Part shown: in pieces, positions 8,129 through 17,518 of the stretch | Numbering within the stretch: position 1 is the first letter of the stretch | Layout: every line of letters starts with the position of its first letter | Assembly: GCF_900110835.1 (NCBI RefSeq) | Contig: NZ_FOJG01000002.1 | Span: 2,944,556-3,008,555, forward strand | Origin: Chitinophaga arvensicola | GTDB lineage: Bacteria; Bacteroidota; Bacteroidia; Chitinophagales; Chitinophagaceae | Reading direction: 5' to 3' | Length of the DNA: 64,000 nt | Translations under genes and position numbers: made by a program | Notes under the pieces: generated by a model | The model's database searches: none | Told to the model about the DNA's origin: nothing | What the model saw: the letters and a program-made list of their open reading frames with translations, nothing else

Positions 8129-10963
8129 ATGCATTCAACCTTACGGAACCTGTTTCTTTACCTGTTATTGTTATCGCCCTTTGCTTTTACGGCGCAGGGG
8201 CGCGAACCCGTGGCCACGGCAAACGGCTATCTTTATCATAAGTGGCACCATTCTTCCGGAGTGGAAAGCGGCTATCATAGTTCCGCGAACACGGTAAGTA
8301 CCGGGCGTTCAAACGCTGCTCCGGTTACTGATCCTTATTCACCGGCAACTACCGCCTGCACGCCTATCCGCCTGAAATGCGAGCACCTGCCTACGCCTCT
8401 CGGCATCGACGCGGTGCATCCGCGTTTCTCCTGGCAGCTGGAAGACAGCCGCAGCGGCGCCAGGCAAACAGCTTACCAGATCAAAGTAGCCACCGACTCC
8501 GCTACGCTTGGCAGCCATCCTTTATGGACCAGCGGCAAAGTCAACAACGGAGACCTGCTCACCACGTACCAGGGAAAAGCATTACAACCATTTACCCGGT
8601 ATTACTGGAGCGTGGAAATATGGGACAAAGACGGACAAAAAACAACTACTACGCAATCGTGGTTTGAAACCGGTATGTTGCAGCAAAGTAACTGGAAAGG
8701 CAGCTGGATCAGCGATGGCGATAATGTACAACTCAAGCCCGCTGGCAACTTCCGGAAAGTTTTCACGGCCACTAAACAAATAAAATCTGCCCGGGCCTAT
8801 ATCGCGGCGGCAGGTCTGTATGAACTATATCTCAATGGCCAGAAAGCCGGCAATCACCGGCTGGATCCCATGTATACCCGCTTCGACCGCCGCACCCTCT
8901 ACGTTACCTACGATGTAACATCCCTCCTGCAATCCGGTAAAAACGCCATCGGGGTAATGCTGGGCAACGGATGGTATAATCACCAGTCCACCGCCGTATG
9001 GAATTTCCATGAAGCGCCCTGGCGTGGGAGACCCGCATTTTGCCTCGATCTGCGGATTACTTATACCGATGGTTCAGTGGAAACCATTACCTCCGGGAAA
9101 GACTGGAAAACAGCACTGGGGCCAATTGTATTCAACAGCATCTACACCGCAGAACATTACGACGCCCGAAAAGAACAACCGGGATGGAATACCACCGCTT
9201 TCGACGACAGTAAATGGAAAGATGTGATCAACAGATCAGCACCTTCCAATCACATTGTTTCACAACAGCTGTATCCCATCGAGAACGTGGAAGAAATTCC
9301 AGCCGCCAGCGTAGCACATCTCAACGACAGCACCTGGGTTTATGATCTCGGCAGAAACATTGCCGGTGTTAGCAGGATCCGTGTCAGCGGTGCTGCGGGT
9401 ACGGTAATCAAACTGAAACACGGCGAACAACTGGATAAAAAAGGATTTGTGGACCTGTCAAATATCGTGGTGCATTACCGCCCAACAGATGACACTGATC
9501 CTTTCCAGACAGATATTTTCATCCTCAGCGGTAAAGGGGAAGAAACTTTTATGCCCCGCTTTAACTACAAAGGATTCCAGTATGTGGAGGTTACCAGCAG
9601 TGCGCCGGTAACGCTTAACAAAGATAACCTCACCGGTTTCTTTATGCACAGCAATGTGCCGCCCACCGGGCATATCCATGGCTCCGATACCATGATCAAT
9701 AAATTGTGGTGGGCTACCAATAATGCTTATCTCTCTAACCTGTTCGGCTATCCGACAGATTGCCCGCAGCGGGAAAAGAACGGCTGGACCGGCGATGCAC
9801 AGATTGCCATTGAAACAGGACTGTACAACTTCGATGGTATTACCATCTATGAGAAATGGCTGGCAGATCACCGGGATGAACAGCAACCCAACGGGGTACT
9901 GCCTTCCATCATTCCTACCGGTGGCTGGGGATATGAATGGGGAAATGGCCCCGACTGGACCAGCACCATCGCTATTATTCCCTGGAATATTTACCTGTTT
10001 TACGGAGATACCACGCTGCTGTCTGATTCATACGACAATATGCGCCGGTATGTAGACCGGATTACGGCCATCAGCCCGAATGGGCTCACCACCTGGGGTT
10101 TGGGCGACTGGGTACCGGTGAAGTCCAAATCTCCCGTAGAATTTACCTCCTCTGCCTATTATTATGCGGATGCGCTGATCCTGGCCAAAGCAGCAAAACT
10201 GTTTGGAAAAACCGCTGATTATACGAAATACAGTGCCCTGGCAGAAAAGATCAAAACCGCTTTTAATAAGAAATACCTGAATACCGACACCGGCATTTAT
10301 GGAGAAGGGGTACAAACAGAACAAAGCGTAGCGTTATACTGGGGACTCGTACCCGAAGCCATGAAAAGCAAGGTAGCGGACAAGCTGGCCAAAAGAGTAG
10401 CGGCAGATAATTTCCACCTGGATGTAGGCTTACTCGGTACTAAAAGTATCCTGAATGCGCTGAGCGAAAACGGCTACGCGGATGTGGCTTATAAAGTAGC
10501 CGCGCAACGTACCTTCCCTTCCTGGGGCTGGTGGATCATGAGCGGCGCTACTACCCTTTTTGAAAACTGGGATATCAACGCATCTTCTGATCTGTCGCGA
10601 AACCACATTATGTTTGGTGAAATCGGCGCCTGGATGTATAAAGGTATTGCCGGTATAAAACCGGATGAAGCTGCACCCGGATTTAAAAATATCCTGTTGT
10701 CGCCCGGTTTCGTAGAAGGACTGGATCATTTTGAAGCCAGCCACGAAAGTCCGTATGGAAAAATCGTTTCCTCCTGGAAAAGAAACGGTAATACCATCAC
10801 CTACAATGTGGCCGTGCCTCCCAATGCCAGTGCAGATGTGTTTTTCAACATCTCCCCGACACAAAAAATATATGAGAACAATAAACCGGTGATCACACAA
10901 ACCACCGGCAAAGGATTACGTTATCATGTAACCGCTGGTACACGGGAGTTTCAGATCAGGTAA
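8129..10963 (+). CDS. Alpha-L-rhamnosidase, GH78
   Basis: A 944-residue secreted enzyme expected to remove terminal alpha-L-rhamnose from plant glycans or glycosides by inversion. A signal peptide (residues 1-24, ending FTAQG) leads into an unusual 55-60-residue low-complexity segment rich in His/Ser/Thr/Tyr. Then come the N-terminal beta domains beginning PIRLKCEHLPTPLGID, the (alpha/alpha)6 barrel, and a C-terminal beta domain. The family motif CPQREKNGWTGDAQ, with the acidic catalytic residues, is around residue 547. It is monocistronic and divergent from tetR. Its stop overlaps the convergent rpiA stop by 13 bases. Confidence 0.93.
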   Translation: MHSTLRNLFLYLLLLSPFAFTAQGREPVATANGYLYHKWHHSSGVESGYHSSANTVSTGRSNAAPVTDPYSPATTACTPIRLKCEHLPTPLGIDAVHPRFSWQLEDSRSGARQTAYQIKVATDSATLGSHPLWTSGKVNNGDLLTTYQGKALQPFTRYYWSVEIWDKDGQKTTTTQSWFETGMLQQSNWKGSWISDGDNVQLKPAGNFRKVFTATKQIKSARAYIAAAGLYELYLNGQKAGNHRLDPMYTRFDRRTLYVTYDVTSLLQSGKNAIGVMLGNGWYNHQSTAVWNFHEAPWRGRPAFCLDLRITYTDGSVETITSGKDWKTALGPIVFNSIYTAEHYDARKEQPGWNTTAFDDSKWKDVINRSAPSNHIVSQQLYPIENVEEIPAASVAHLNDSTWVYDLGRNIAGVSRIRVSGAAGTVIKLKHGEQLDKKGFVDLSNIVVHYRPTDDTDPFQTDIFILSGKGEETFMPRFNYKGFQYVEVTSSAPVTLNKDNLTGFFMHSNVPPTGHIHGSDTMINKLWWATNNAYLSNLFGYPTDCPQREKNGWTGDAQIAIETGLYNFDGITIYEKWLADHRDEQQPNGVLPSIIPTGGWGYEWGNGPDWTSTIAIIPWNIYLFYGDTTLLSDSYDNMRRYVDRITAISPNGLTTWGLGDWVPVKSKSPVEFTSSAYYYADALILAKAAKLFGKTADYTKYSALAEKIKTAFNKKYLNTDTGIYGEGVQTEQSVALYWGLVPEAMKSKVADKLAKRVAADNFHLDVGLLGTKSILNALSENGYADVAYKVAAQRTFPSWGWWIMSGATTLFENWDINASSDLSRNHIMFGEIGAWMYKGIAGIKPDEAAPGFKNILLSPGFVEGLDHFEASHESPYGKIVSSWKRNGNTITYNVAVPPNASADVFFNISPTQKIYENNKPVITQTTGKGLRYHVTAGTREFQIR

Positions 10964-11652
10964 GCCGGATCTTTCGGAATAATTTCCACTCCCTTCTTTC
11001 CCGCTATGATGGCAGCATGGGCCATGTTGTAAAAAAGTGAGGTTTCGAGTACACCCGGAATTTCCTTCAAACGATGATTCAGGCTATCTAATAGCGGGAA
11101 AGAACGGAACCAGATATCAATCAGCAGGTTGCCGTTTTCCGTAATCACCGCCCCATCTTTTTTGTTACTCAGCCGGATCACCGGGTTGGCCGGCGAAAAT
11201 ACTTTCTTCAACTGTTTCATCACAAATGGTACCGCTTCCGGTATCACTTCTATCACCACCGGAAAAGTGGTGTATAACTGCGCTACATATTTTGAACCAT
11301 CTCCAATGAGGATGAATTTGTCTGCCATAGCAGCCAGCAGCTTTTCGCGCGTATGAATGCCACCGCCGCTTTTCAGGGCGTTCAGCTGGTGATCAAACTG
11401 ATCACATCCATCAAAATAAATATCCAGTTTGGATACCTCACCGATCTGTTTACTGTTAAACCCATGTTCCTGGAGCAACAGCTGGGTGTTGAACGAAGAG
11501 GTGACGGTGGTAATACTGTGGAATAAGTTGTCTGTTTCCTTCAGGTAGTTCACCAGGTGGGCGATGGTACTGCCGGCGCCAAGTCCGATGGTTTGTCCGG
11601 GTTTTATAAAATCCAATGCTGCTTTGGCAGCCACTTGTTTCAGGTCTTCCAT
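10951..11652 (-). CDS. rpiA: Ribose-5-phosphate isomerase A
   Basis: A 233-residue enzyme that interconverts ribose 5-phosphate and ribulose 5-phosphate in the pentose phosphate pathway. The family's phosphate-binding and active-site motifs are visible: GLGAGSTIAHLV (about 20-31), DGCDQFD (about 82-88), KSGGGIHTREKLLA (about 94-107; the Asp and Glu/Lys residues are catalytic in the family). It follows the GH95 gene on the same strand, separated by a strong hairpin, so it is probably transcribed from its own promoter. Confidence 0.95.
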   Translation of the reverse strand: MEDLKQVAAKAALDFIKPGQTIGLGAGSTIAHLVNYLKETDNLFHSITTVTSSFNTQLLLQEHGFNSKQIGEVSKLDIYFDGCDQFDHQLNALKSGGGIHTREKLLAAMADKFILIGDGSKYVAQLYTTFPVVIEVIPEAVPFVMKQLKKVFSPANPVIRLSNKKDGAVITENGNLLIDIWFRSFPLLDSLNHRLKEIPGVLETSLFYNMAHAAIIAGKKGVEIIPKDPAYLI

Positions 11653-11682
11653 ATAGTTACTTATGAAAGATAAAGATGCGAT

Positions 11683-11722
11683 TTTTTTGTCTTACTCCGA
11701 TGATACGGAGTAAGACAAAAAA
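11683..11722 (-). terminator. Hairpin terminator after the GH95 gene
   Basis: A perfect 17-bp inverted repeat (11683-11699 and 11706-11722) with a 6-base loop and a T-run on the minus strand, ten bases after the GH95 stop. Its geometry and the arm sequence TTTTGTCTTAC match the hairpin at 4924-4963. Confidence 0.8.
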
Positions 11723-11731
11723 CTGCTGCGC

Positions 11732-14182
11732 CTATACGGCGATATGATATTTCATTCCTTTTTTAGTGGGGAAACGTAATACGCCATTTTCGTACTGATG
11801 CGGAATCACGGCGCCGCTGCGGTCTTTCACCACAGCGCGGGAAGGCAGTAACAACCGGCATTCTGCACCGGTGTTAGACAGCAGTGATACTTCCTGTACC
11901 GCTTTATTTTTCCAGCTAAAGTCGACCACAAATCCGTTTACGGCGCATAAACCGCTCACTTTACCGGCAGCAAATTCTTCGTTTTCCGGCAGCGCAGGCA
12001 ACAGTCGGATGACCTGTCCGCCGCCATGACTTTGCAGCAACATTTCTGCAATACCGGCTACAGCGCCGAGGTTGCCATCGATCTGGAAAGGCGGATGAGC
12101 GCAGAACAGGTTCGCATAAGTACCGGCTCCGGAGCGCATACTGATTTCGCTGGTAGCTGCGGCGGGTACCAATAGTTCACGGAACATTTTATAGGCATGG
12201 TTACCGTTTCCAAGACGGGCCCAGAAAGCAATTTTCCAGGCGCGGGACCAGCCGGTACCGCCATCTCCCCGGCGTTGCAATGTTTTTTCCGCTGCGACTG
12301 CCAGTTCCGGCGTATCCCAGGGGGTGATTTCATCATAAGGATACAAACCATATAACGGCGAAACGTGGCGGTGGTGCGGATCTGCTTCTTTATAATCTTC
12401 CAGCCATTCCTGGATACCGCCGGTAGTAGGACTTACCTGGTTGGGTGCGAGTTTACCGAGTACCAGTTGCAGGCTGTCGGCCCAGGCTTTGTCGGTGCCC
12501 AGTACGCGGGCCGCTTCCAGGTTAGCTTTCAGCAGATCCCTGCCAATCTGCATATCCATGGTAGGCCCCATACAGGTTTGTCCCTGTTGGCCGTTTGGCA
12601 GGATGTACGCATTTTCCGGTGAATTGGAAGGCGCTGTTACCAGCCACTGGTGCGAAGGTTCGGTGATCAGGATTTCCTTGTAGAAAGTAGCGGCGCCTTT
12701 GAGTACCGGGTATATTTCTTTCAGGAACTTTTTATCGTTTGTGTACTGGTAATGTTTCCAGAGATGTGTGGCCACCCAGGCTCCACCGGTTAAAGTAGAT
12801 CCCCAGTCGGCCCCTTCACCCGGCGATGTGAAGCCCCAGGGATTGTTGATCACATGCGCTACCCAGCCATCAGCCTTATAATAGGTACGGGCGGTACGCT
12901 GCCCGTATACCGACATCTGTTTGGCCAGTGTGAACAAGGGCTGGTGAAGATCTGACAGGTTAGTCACTTCTGCCGGCCAGTAGTTCATCTGCACATTGAT
13001 ATTGAGGTGATAATCCCCGTTCCAGGGCGTCTGGTATTCTTCGGCCCATAATCCCTGCAGATTAGCCGGCATGCCACCGTTGCGGGAAGAACTGATCAGC
13101 AGGTAGCGGCCAAAGTTAAAATACAACGAAGCCAGGGACGCGTCTTTTCCGCCATCCTGTAAACGTTGCAGGCGGTCCATGGTAGACAGCTGCTTTACGT
13201 CTTCGTTGCTGTTATCGGTAAATGTTAACCGGCAGCGGTTAAAATAAGCAGTATAATCTTTTACGTGTGCCTGTACCAATGCAGACCAGGAAGTAGCAGC
13301 AGCTTTACTGATATCGGCCACTGTTTTGGACAATGGTGCGGGACCGGGTGTTTCCACCGCCGGCCAGTTCATATTGGTACGTGCGGCTACGAGCAACAGG
13401 CATTCATCGGCCCCGTTGATGGTGATCTGGTCGTTGTGCTGGGTGCGGGTACCTCCTTTTGATACTACTTTCAGCACAGCCGCATATTTCGTTCCCTCGT
13501 CGCCGTTACCACCGTTTAAAATACCGCTCATTTCAACAGCACCATTCACAACGCGAATGGCTGCACGCTCTTTACGATATAACCCGGTGCTGAAAGACAG
13601 GCTGCCAGGTTTGCTGGCCACCAGGCGAACTACGGCCACCTGCCCGGGAGCAGATACCAGTACTTCTTCTTTAAAAGCCACCCCGTTCTTTTCCCAGCTC
13701 ACTGTGCTGATGGCGTTGTCGAGACGTAGTTGCCGCTGGTAATTACGTACAGCCGACACCGTATCTTTCCATTGAATAAAAAGATCTCCCAGTGTTTGGT
13801 AACAACCAAATTTTACGTTAGCGCCATCCCCCCTGCCGGAGCCGGGCCCCTGGCAGATGAAATATTGCTGTAACATTTTCTGTGCTTCAATATTTTTCCC
13901 GTCCAGCAACAATTGCCGGATCTGCGGGAGATAGCTGGCAGCTTCCTTGCTATCAGCATCCTGTACCCCACCGGACCACATGGAGATTTCATTCAGTACA
14001 ATCCGTTCCCTGTTGGTGTTTCCAAATACCATAGCGCCCATACGGCCATTCCCCAAAGGAGCGGATGCCGTAAAATGACGGGCCGGTTCGCTGAAACGTA
14101 CCGTTACATCAGATTGCGCCGATAAGGTAAGGGCGCCGAATAAGAAAGCAGCTTGAAGCGTGGAATATATCTTGCAGTTCAT
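11732..14182 (-). CDS. Alpha-L-fucosidase-type glycoside hydrolase, GH95
   Basis: A protein of about 816 residues with a signal peptide (MNCKIYSTLQAAFLFGALTL); I start it at 14182 because this gives a clean signal peptide, three codons after an alternative ATG at 14191. It has the GH95 layout: an N-terminal beta domain beginning with the typical PLGNGRMGAMVFG, an (alpha/alpha)6 barrel, and a C-terminal beta domain. Family motifs visible are NINVQMNYWP (the two Asn that activate water), QEWLEDY (region of the catalytic acid) and FQIDGNLG (conserved Asp). GH95 members cleave terminal alpha-1,2-L-fucose, and some act on L-galactose in xyloglucan. It would act in the periplasm or at the cell surface. 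It is followed by a terminator. Confidence 0.93.
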   Translation of the reverse strand: MNCKIYSTLQAAFLFGALTLSAQSDVTVRFSEPARHFTASAPLGNGRMGAMVFGNTNRERIVLNEISMWSGGVQDADSKEAASYLPQIRQLLLDGKNIEAQKMLQQYFICQGPGSGRGDGANVKFGCYQTLGDLFIQWKDTVSAVRNYQRQLRLDNAISTVSWEKNGVAFKEEVLVSAPGQVAVVRLVASKPGSLSFSTGLYRKERAAIRVVNGAVEMSGILNGGNGDEGTKYAAVLKVVSKGGTRTQHNDQITINGADECLLLVAARTNMNWPAVETPGPAPLSKTVADISKAAATSWSALVQAHVKDYTAYFNRCRLTFTDNSNEDVKQLSTMDRLQRLQDGGKDASLASLYFNFGRYLLISSSRNGGMPANLQGLWAEEYQTPWNGDYHLNINVQMNYWPAEVTNLSDLHQPLFTLAKQMSVYGQRTARTYYKADGWVAHVINNPWGFTSPGEGADWGSTLTGGAWVATHLWKHYQYTNDKKFLKEIYPVLKGAATFYKEILITEPSHQWLVTAPSNSPENAYILPNGQQGQTCMGPTMDMQIGRDLLKANLEAARVLGTDKAWADSLQLVLGKLAPNQVSPTTGGIQEWLEDYKEADPHHRHVSPLYGLYPYDEITPWDTPELAVAAEKTLQRRGDGGTGWSRAWKIAFWARLGNGNHAYKMFRELLVPAAATSEISMRSGAGTYANLFCAHPPFQIDGNLGAVAGIAEMLLQSHGGGQVIRLLPALPENEEFAAGKVSGLCAVNGFVVDFSWKNKAVQEVSLLSNTGAECRLLLPSRAVVKDRSGAVIPHQYENGVLRFPTKKGMKYHIAV

Positions 14183-14329
14183 ACCTGTCAAGATATATAA
14201 AATAATTATGCAGGGGAAAGCGGAGTGGTGAATTGCTAATTACTGATTAAAAAATGTGAAATCAGTACCAGATTGTGGTGGTTTTATCTGTATTTTCGGC
14301 ATACTTACTTTTACCTCATCTCTCTTTCT

Positions 14330-14878
14330 ATGCGCCCTTTGATGATCGTCCTTTCCACTTGCCTTTTTTTAAGCAATATTGCTTTTTGTCAGCCACCGGC
14401 TGTAAAAGCAGTTGTTGATCAGATAAAGGCATCTGCCAAAGCGATTGACCAGGATAAATTGCTACAGAAAAAAGTGTTACCAGCGGCAGCGATCACTGAG
14501 CACGTGCCGGATGGAGGCGCAGAGCTGACGGGCTTCTTCAAAGGCCGCCAACTGCAGAAGGTGAGCGTTTGGATAGGTTTATCTTATGGTACGCAACAAA
14601 CAGATTATTATTTTGAGAATGATGTATTACTTCATGTGCATAAAAGACTGAATGCTTTTCCTTATGATACGGCAAAACAGGCGTTGCTTACCAATACTAC
14701 TATTCCTGCATTTGATGGCGTCTACTTTTTTACCGGAAAACAATTATGCTATCATGTAGAGCAAGTAATCAAGGGATATGAGCCGATGACCGGCGAACTG
14801 AAAGGAGTTGATTCCCTTCTGCCGGATGCGGCACATTACCGGCAATTGCTTACCAGGAAGCTACCCCGCAGCCGATAA
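14330..14878 (+). CDS. Exported hypothetical protein
   Basis: About 182 residues if started at the ATG at 14330, which gives a clear signal peptide (RPLMIVLSTCLFLSNIAFCQ); the upstream extension begins with TTG and is not convincing. The mature part contains a predicted soluble domain with a short motif TTIPAFDGVYFFTGKQ and no recognised catalytic residues. It would be periplasmic. It stands alone on the plus strand and its last 18 bases overlap the end of the convergent epimerase gene. Confidence 0.75.
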   Translation: MRPLMIVLSTCLFLSNIAFCQPPAVKAVVDQIKASAKAIDQDKLLQKKVLPAAAITEHVPDGGAELTGFFKGRQLQKVSVWIGLSYGTQQTDYYFENDVLLHVHKRLNAFPYDTAKQALLTNTTIPAFDGVYFFTGKQLCYHVEQVIKGYEPMTGELKGVDSLLPDAAHYRQLLTRKLPRSR

Positions 14879-16042
14879 GCGCCGGACTCCTTCCATACAT
14901 GCCCTTGCATTATGATAAGGACATTTCCATAAGCCGGCCTTGTCTTCCGGAATAATGCGGTTATTTTTATAGATCCCCCAATACCATTCACCGTGTACTT
15001 TATCTTTTATATGGCGGTCAATAAAGCGCCAGGTATTATACGCATGTTGCAGGTAATCGCTTTCCGGTTGCAACTGCCAGGCGTTGATAAATCCTACGAG
15101 CGCTTCTGCCTGTGGCCACCAGTGCTTTTCTTCGATCAGGGTGTTGTTGTATTCATACCATAGTCCACCATCCTTATCTATGCCTTCCTTTAAAGTAACA
15201 TGGGTAACCAGAAGTGCGAGTGCCTTGTATTGTTCAATGAGCGCGGGGTCTGCGATTATTTCAGCCGCCTCCTGTAACAGCCAGCTGGCTTCAATATCAT
15301 GTCCGTATGACACCTCATTGCTTTTTATCTCCCATTGTTCATCAAAAAATAAATGCAGATGCCCGCTTTTTAGGTCGATGATCTTATCGTAAAATAATTG
15401 CAGCAAACGTTGTATCTGCTGACGCAGTTGTACATCCGGCCAGATCGTATATAGGTTAGCGTAAGCTTCGACTATATGCAGATGTGTGTTCATTGTCTTT
15501 TTCTCGTTTGCATCTTTTTCACTAAGGCGCAGGTCCGCTATTTCTTTCCATTCACGGGTAAAAGCCTCAAAGTAACCACCATGCAACGGATCAAAACTGT
15601 GTTGTTCTATGCTGTTGTAGAGTGCAACAGACCTGCTTTGTACCACCGGATGGGCGGTAGCTTTGTAGTATTCGCTGTAGGCATATAGTGCAAAGGCAAT
15701 GGCATACACCTGTTTTTTTGTTTCCGCCGGTTGGCCGGTGTAGTCCACCGTCCAGTATACACCGCCATATACTTCATCTATAAAATGCCGCTCAAAATAT
15801 TGATACGCACGATCGGCTATAGCGAGGTATTCCTTTTTCCCTGTGCTGTTGAAGGCGGCGGAAAAAGTCCATAAGATGCGCGCATTTAATACCGCTCCTT
15901 TAGGGGCCGTAGAAGTAGGTTGATTGTCATTATCCACCTTCCCGTAAAAGCCGCCATTGGTCTCGTCGGGTGTATAGGTCGTCCAGTAATCCAGGATAGC
16001 CGCCAGTTCTTTCTCCAGGGATGCTTTCAATTCCGCCTGCAT
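14861..16042 (-). CDS. Cellobiose 2-epimerase (AGE superfamily)
   Basis: A 393-residue cytosolic enzyme with the (alpha/alpha)6-barrel pattern of N-acylglucosamine/cellobiose 2-epimerases. The signature stretches of cellobiose 2-epimerase are present: NTHLHIVEAYANL (catalytic His), GHDIEASWLL (His and Glu) and WKCPYHNARACMEG (C-terminal His). It would epimerise the reducing glucose/mannose of cellobiose, lactose or mannobiose. Its start codon overlaps the stop of the upstream symporter gene by one base (TAATG), so the two are translationally coupled. That suggests the symporter imports the disaccharide. No mannosylglucose phosphorylase is present nearby. Confidence 0.88.
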   Translation of the reverse strand: MQAELKASLEKELAAILDYWTTYTPDETNGGFYGKVDNDNQPTSTAPKGAVLNARILWTFSAAFNSTGKKEYLAIADRAYQYFERHFIDEVYGGVYWTVDYTGQPAETKKQVYAIAFALYAYSEYYKATAHPVVQSRSVALYNSIEQHSFDPLHGGYFEAFTREWKEIADLRLSEKDANEKKTMNTHLHIVEAYANLYTIWPDVQLRQQIQRLLQLFYDKIIDLKSGHLHLFFDEQWEIKSNEVSYGHDIEASWLLQEAAEIIADPALIEQYKALALLVTHVTLKEGIDKDGGLWYEYNNTLIEEKHWWPQAEALVGFINAWQLQPESDYLQHAYNTWRFIDRHIKDKVHGEWYWGIYKNNRIIPEDKAGLWKCPYHNARACMEGVRRLSAAG

Positions 16043-17421
16043 TATTTTCTTCTTTGCGCCAGTTCTGCTGTTATTGTGGTCACACGCGCTTCGGAAAGCG
16101 GGTACATGGCAATAAACAGGATGGATAACAACGATCCAACAGCGGGTAAAAAACTAAGCATTAATAAAATGCCATTCTGTGTTGCGTGTGCCTGTACTTC
16201 GTTGGCTTTAAAACCAAAGGCGCCCAGCAGCCAGCCGGTGAGGGCGCTGCCGATTGTCCATCCGAATTTCTGCGACATTGATGAGGAAGAGAATATTAAC
16301 CCGGTAGCGCGGCGCCCATTCTTCCATTCGGAGTAGTCGGCAATATCTGCATACATAGACCACAGCAAAGGGAAAATGATACCGGCGCAGATGCTGATCA
16401 GAAACTGGAATACAAAGATCAGTGTCAGCTGGTCCTTACCCAGCCAGTAAAACAAGATACTGAGTACGGAGGCTATCAGCATGGCGCCCAGGTAGGTGTT
16501 CTTCTTACCAATGCTATTACCCACGGGCGAAGCCAGGATTACCCCGATAATATTTGCACCCTGCCCCAGCACCAGGTACAGCATAGAATAAGTGATGCTC
16601 ATGCTGCCCAGTTTAAAGGCCTCCATATTCTGAATATAGTATTTGAAATAATATAAAGTGGCGCCATCCCGGATAGAGTTAAAAATCAATGCTGCTATAC
16701 CGGCGCCGAGCAAAATCCACCACGGCCGGTTCTGCCAGAGATCCCGTACATCTGTTTTCAGGGAAAGAGGCATTTCCTGAATGGGTTGCACTCTTTCCCT
16801 GACCCATGCAAAACAAAGCAGGAAGAGGATTACACAGATCAGCGCAATAACGGCTACGCCAAGCTGCCAGCCACGTTGCAGGTTGGGTGCATCGCCTGTT
16901 TTGCTGAAAAATGACACCAGCGGCTCTATCAATGCGAGCGCAATTAAACTGCCGCCAAAAGCAAAAGCCATCCTGAAAGACGCCAGTGTGTTCCGTTCCC
17001 TGCCATCGGTGGAAATAACGCCCAGCAAAGAGGCATAGGGCACATTGATCAACGAATAGATCATCATCATGGCCGAATAGGTAACGTATGCGTAGATCAG
17101 TTTGCCGGTATCACTGTAACCCGGTGTGGTAAAGGTAAGTACGCCCATCACCCCAAAAGGGAGCGCCATGTATAAAATATAAGGTCTGAATTTCCCCCAG
17201 CGGGAGTGCGTTCTGTCGGATAAAACGCCGACTACCGGATCAAAGAAAGTATCCCATATACGGGTAATCAGGAACATGGTACCCACCGCTGCAGCAGCGA
17301 TGCCCATCACATCTGTATAAAAAAACAACAGGTACATACCGAACAGCTTCCAGAACATGGAGGATGCCATATCTCCAAAGCCGTACCCTACTTTTTCCTT
17401 TAGTGAAATCTTGTTGCCCAT
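16042..17421 (-). CDS. Sugar:cation symporter, GPH (MFS) family
   Basis: A 459-residue inner-membrane transporter with about 12 hydrophobic segments. The cytoplasmic loop motif DRTHSRWGKFRPYIL after helix 2 is the hallmark of the glycoside-pentoside-hexuronide:cation symporters. It is the first gene of a two-gene operon with the cellobiose 2-epimerase, so a beta-linked disaccharide is the likely substrate. A perfect -7 box lies at 17463-17470. Confidence 0.9.
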   Translation of the reverse strand: MGNKISLKEKVGYGFGDMASSMFWKLFGMYLLFFYTDVMGIAAAAVGTMFLITRIWDTFFDPVVGVLSDRTHSRWGKFRPYILYMALPFGVMGVLTFTTPGYSDTGKLIYAYVTYSAMMMIYSLINVPYASLLGVISTDGRERNTLASFRMAFAFGGSLIALALIEPLVSFFSKTGDAPNLQRGWQLGVAVIALICVILFLLCFAWVRERVQPIQEMPLSLKTDVRDLWQNRPWWILLGAGIAALIFNSIRDGATLYYFKYYIQNMEAFKLGSMSITYSMLYLVLGQGANIIGVILASPVGNSIGKKNTYLGAMLIASVLSILFYWLGKDQLTLIFVFQFLISICAGIIFPLLWSMYADIADYSEWKNGRRATGLIFSSSSMSQKFGWTIGSALTGWLLGAFGFKANEVQAHATQNGILLMLSFLPAVGSLLSILFIAMYPLSEARVTTITAELAQRRK

Positions 17422-17462
17422 AGGTGGAATTCATCTTAAAAACCAGGTTGCCCTGCCATTGA

Positions 17463-17470
17463 CAAATCTA
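17463..17470 (-). promoter_or_regulatory. -7 box of the symporter-epimerase operon
   Basis: The minus strand reads TAGATTTG (TAnnTTTG), about 40 bases upstream of the symporter ATG. No clear TTTG at -33. Confidence 0.4.
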
Positions 17471-17518
17471 TCTCTATAAGGTACAATTTTTATAATACTT
17501 ATTTATCTATTCATTGCA

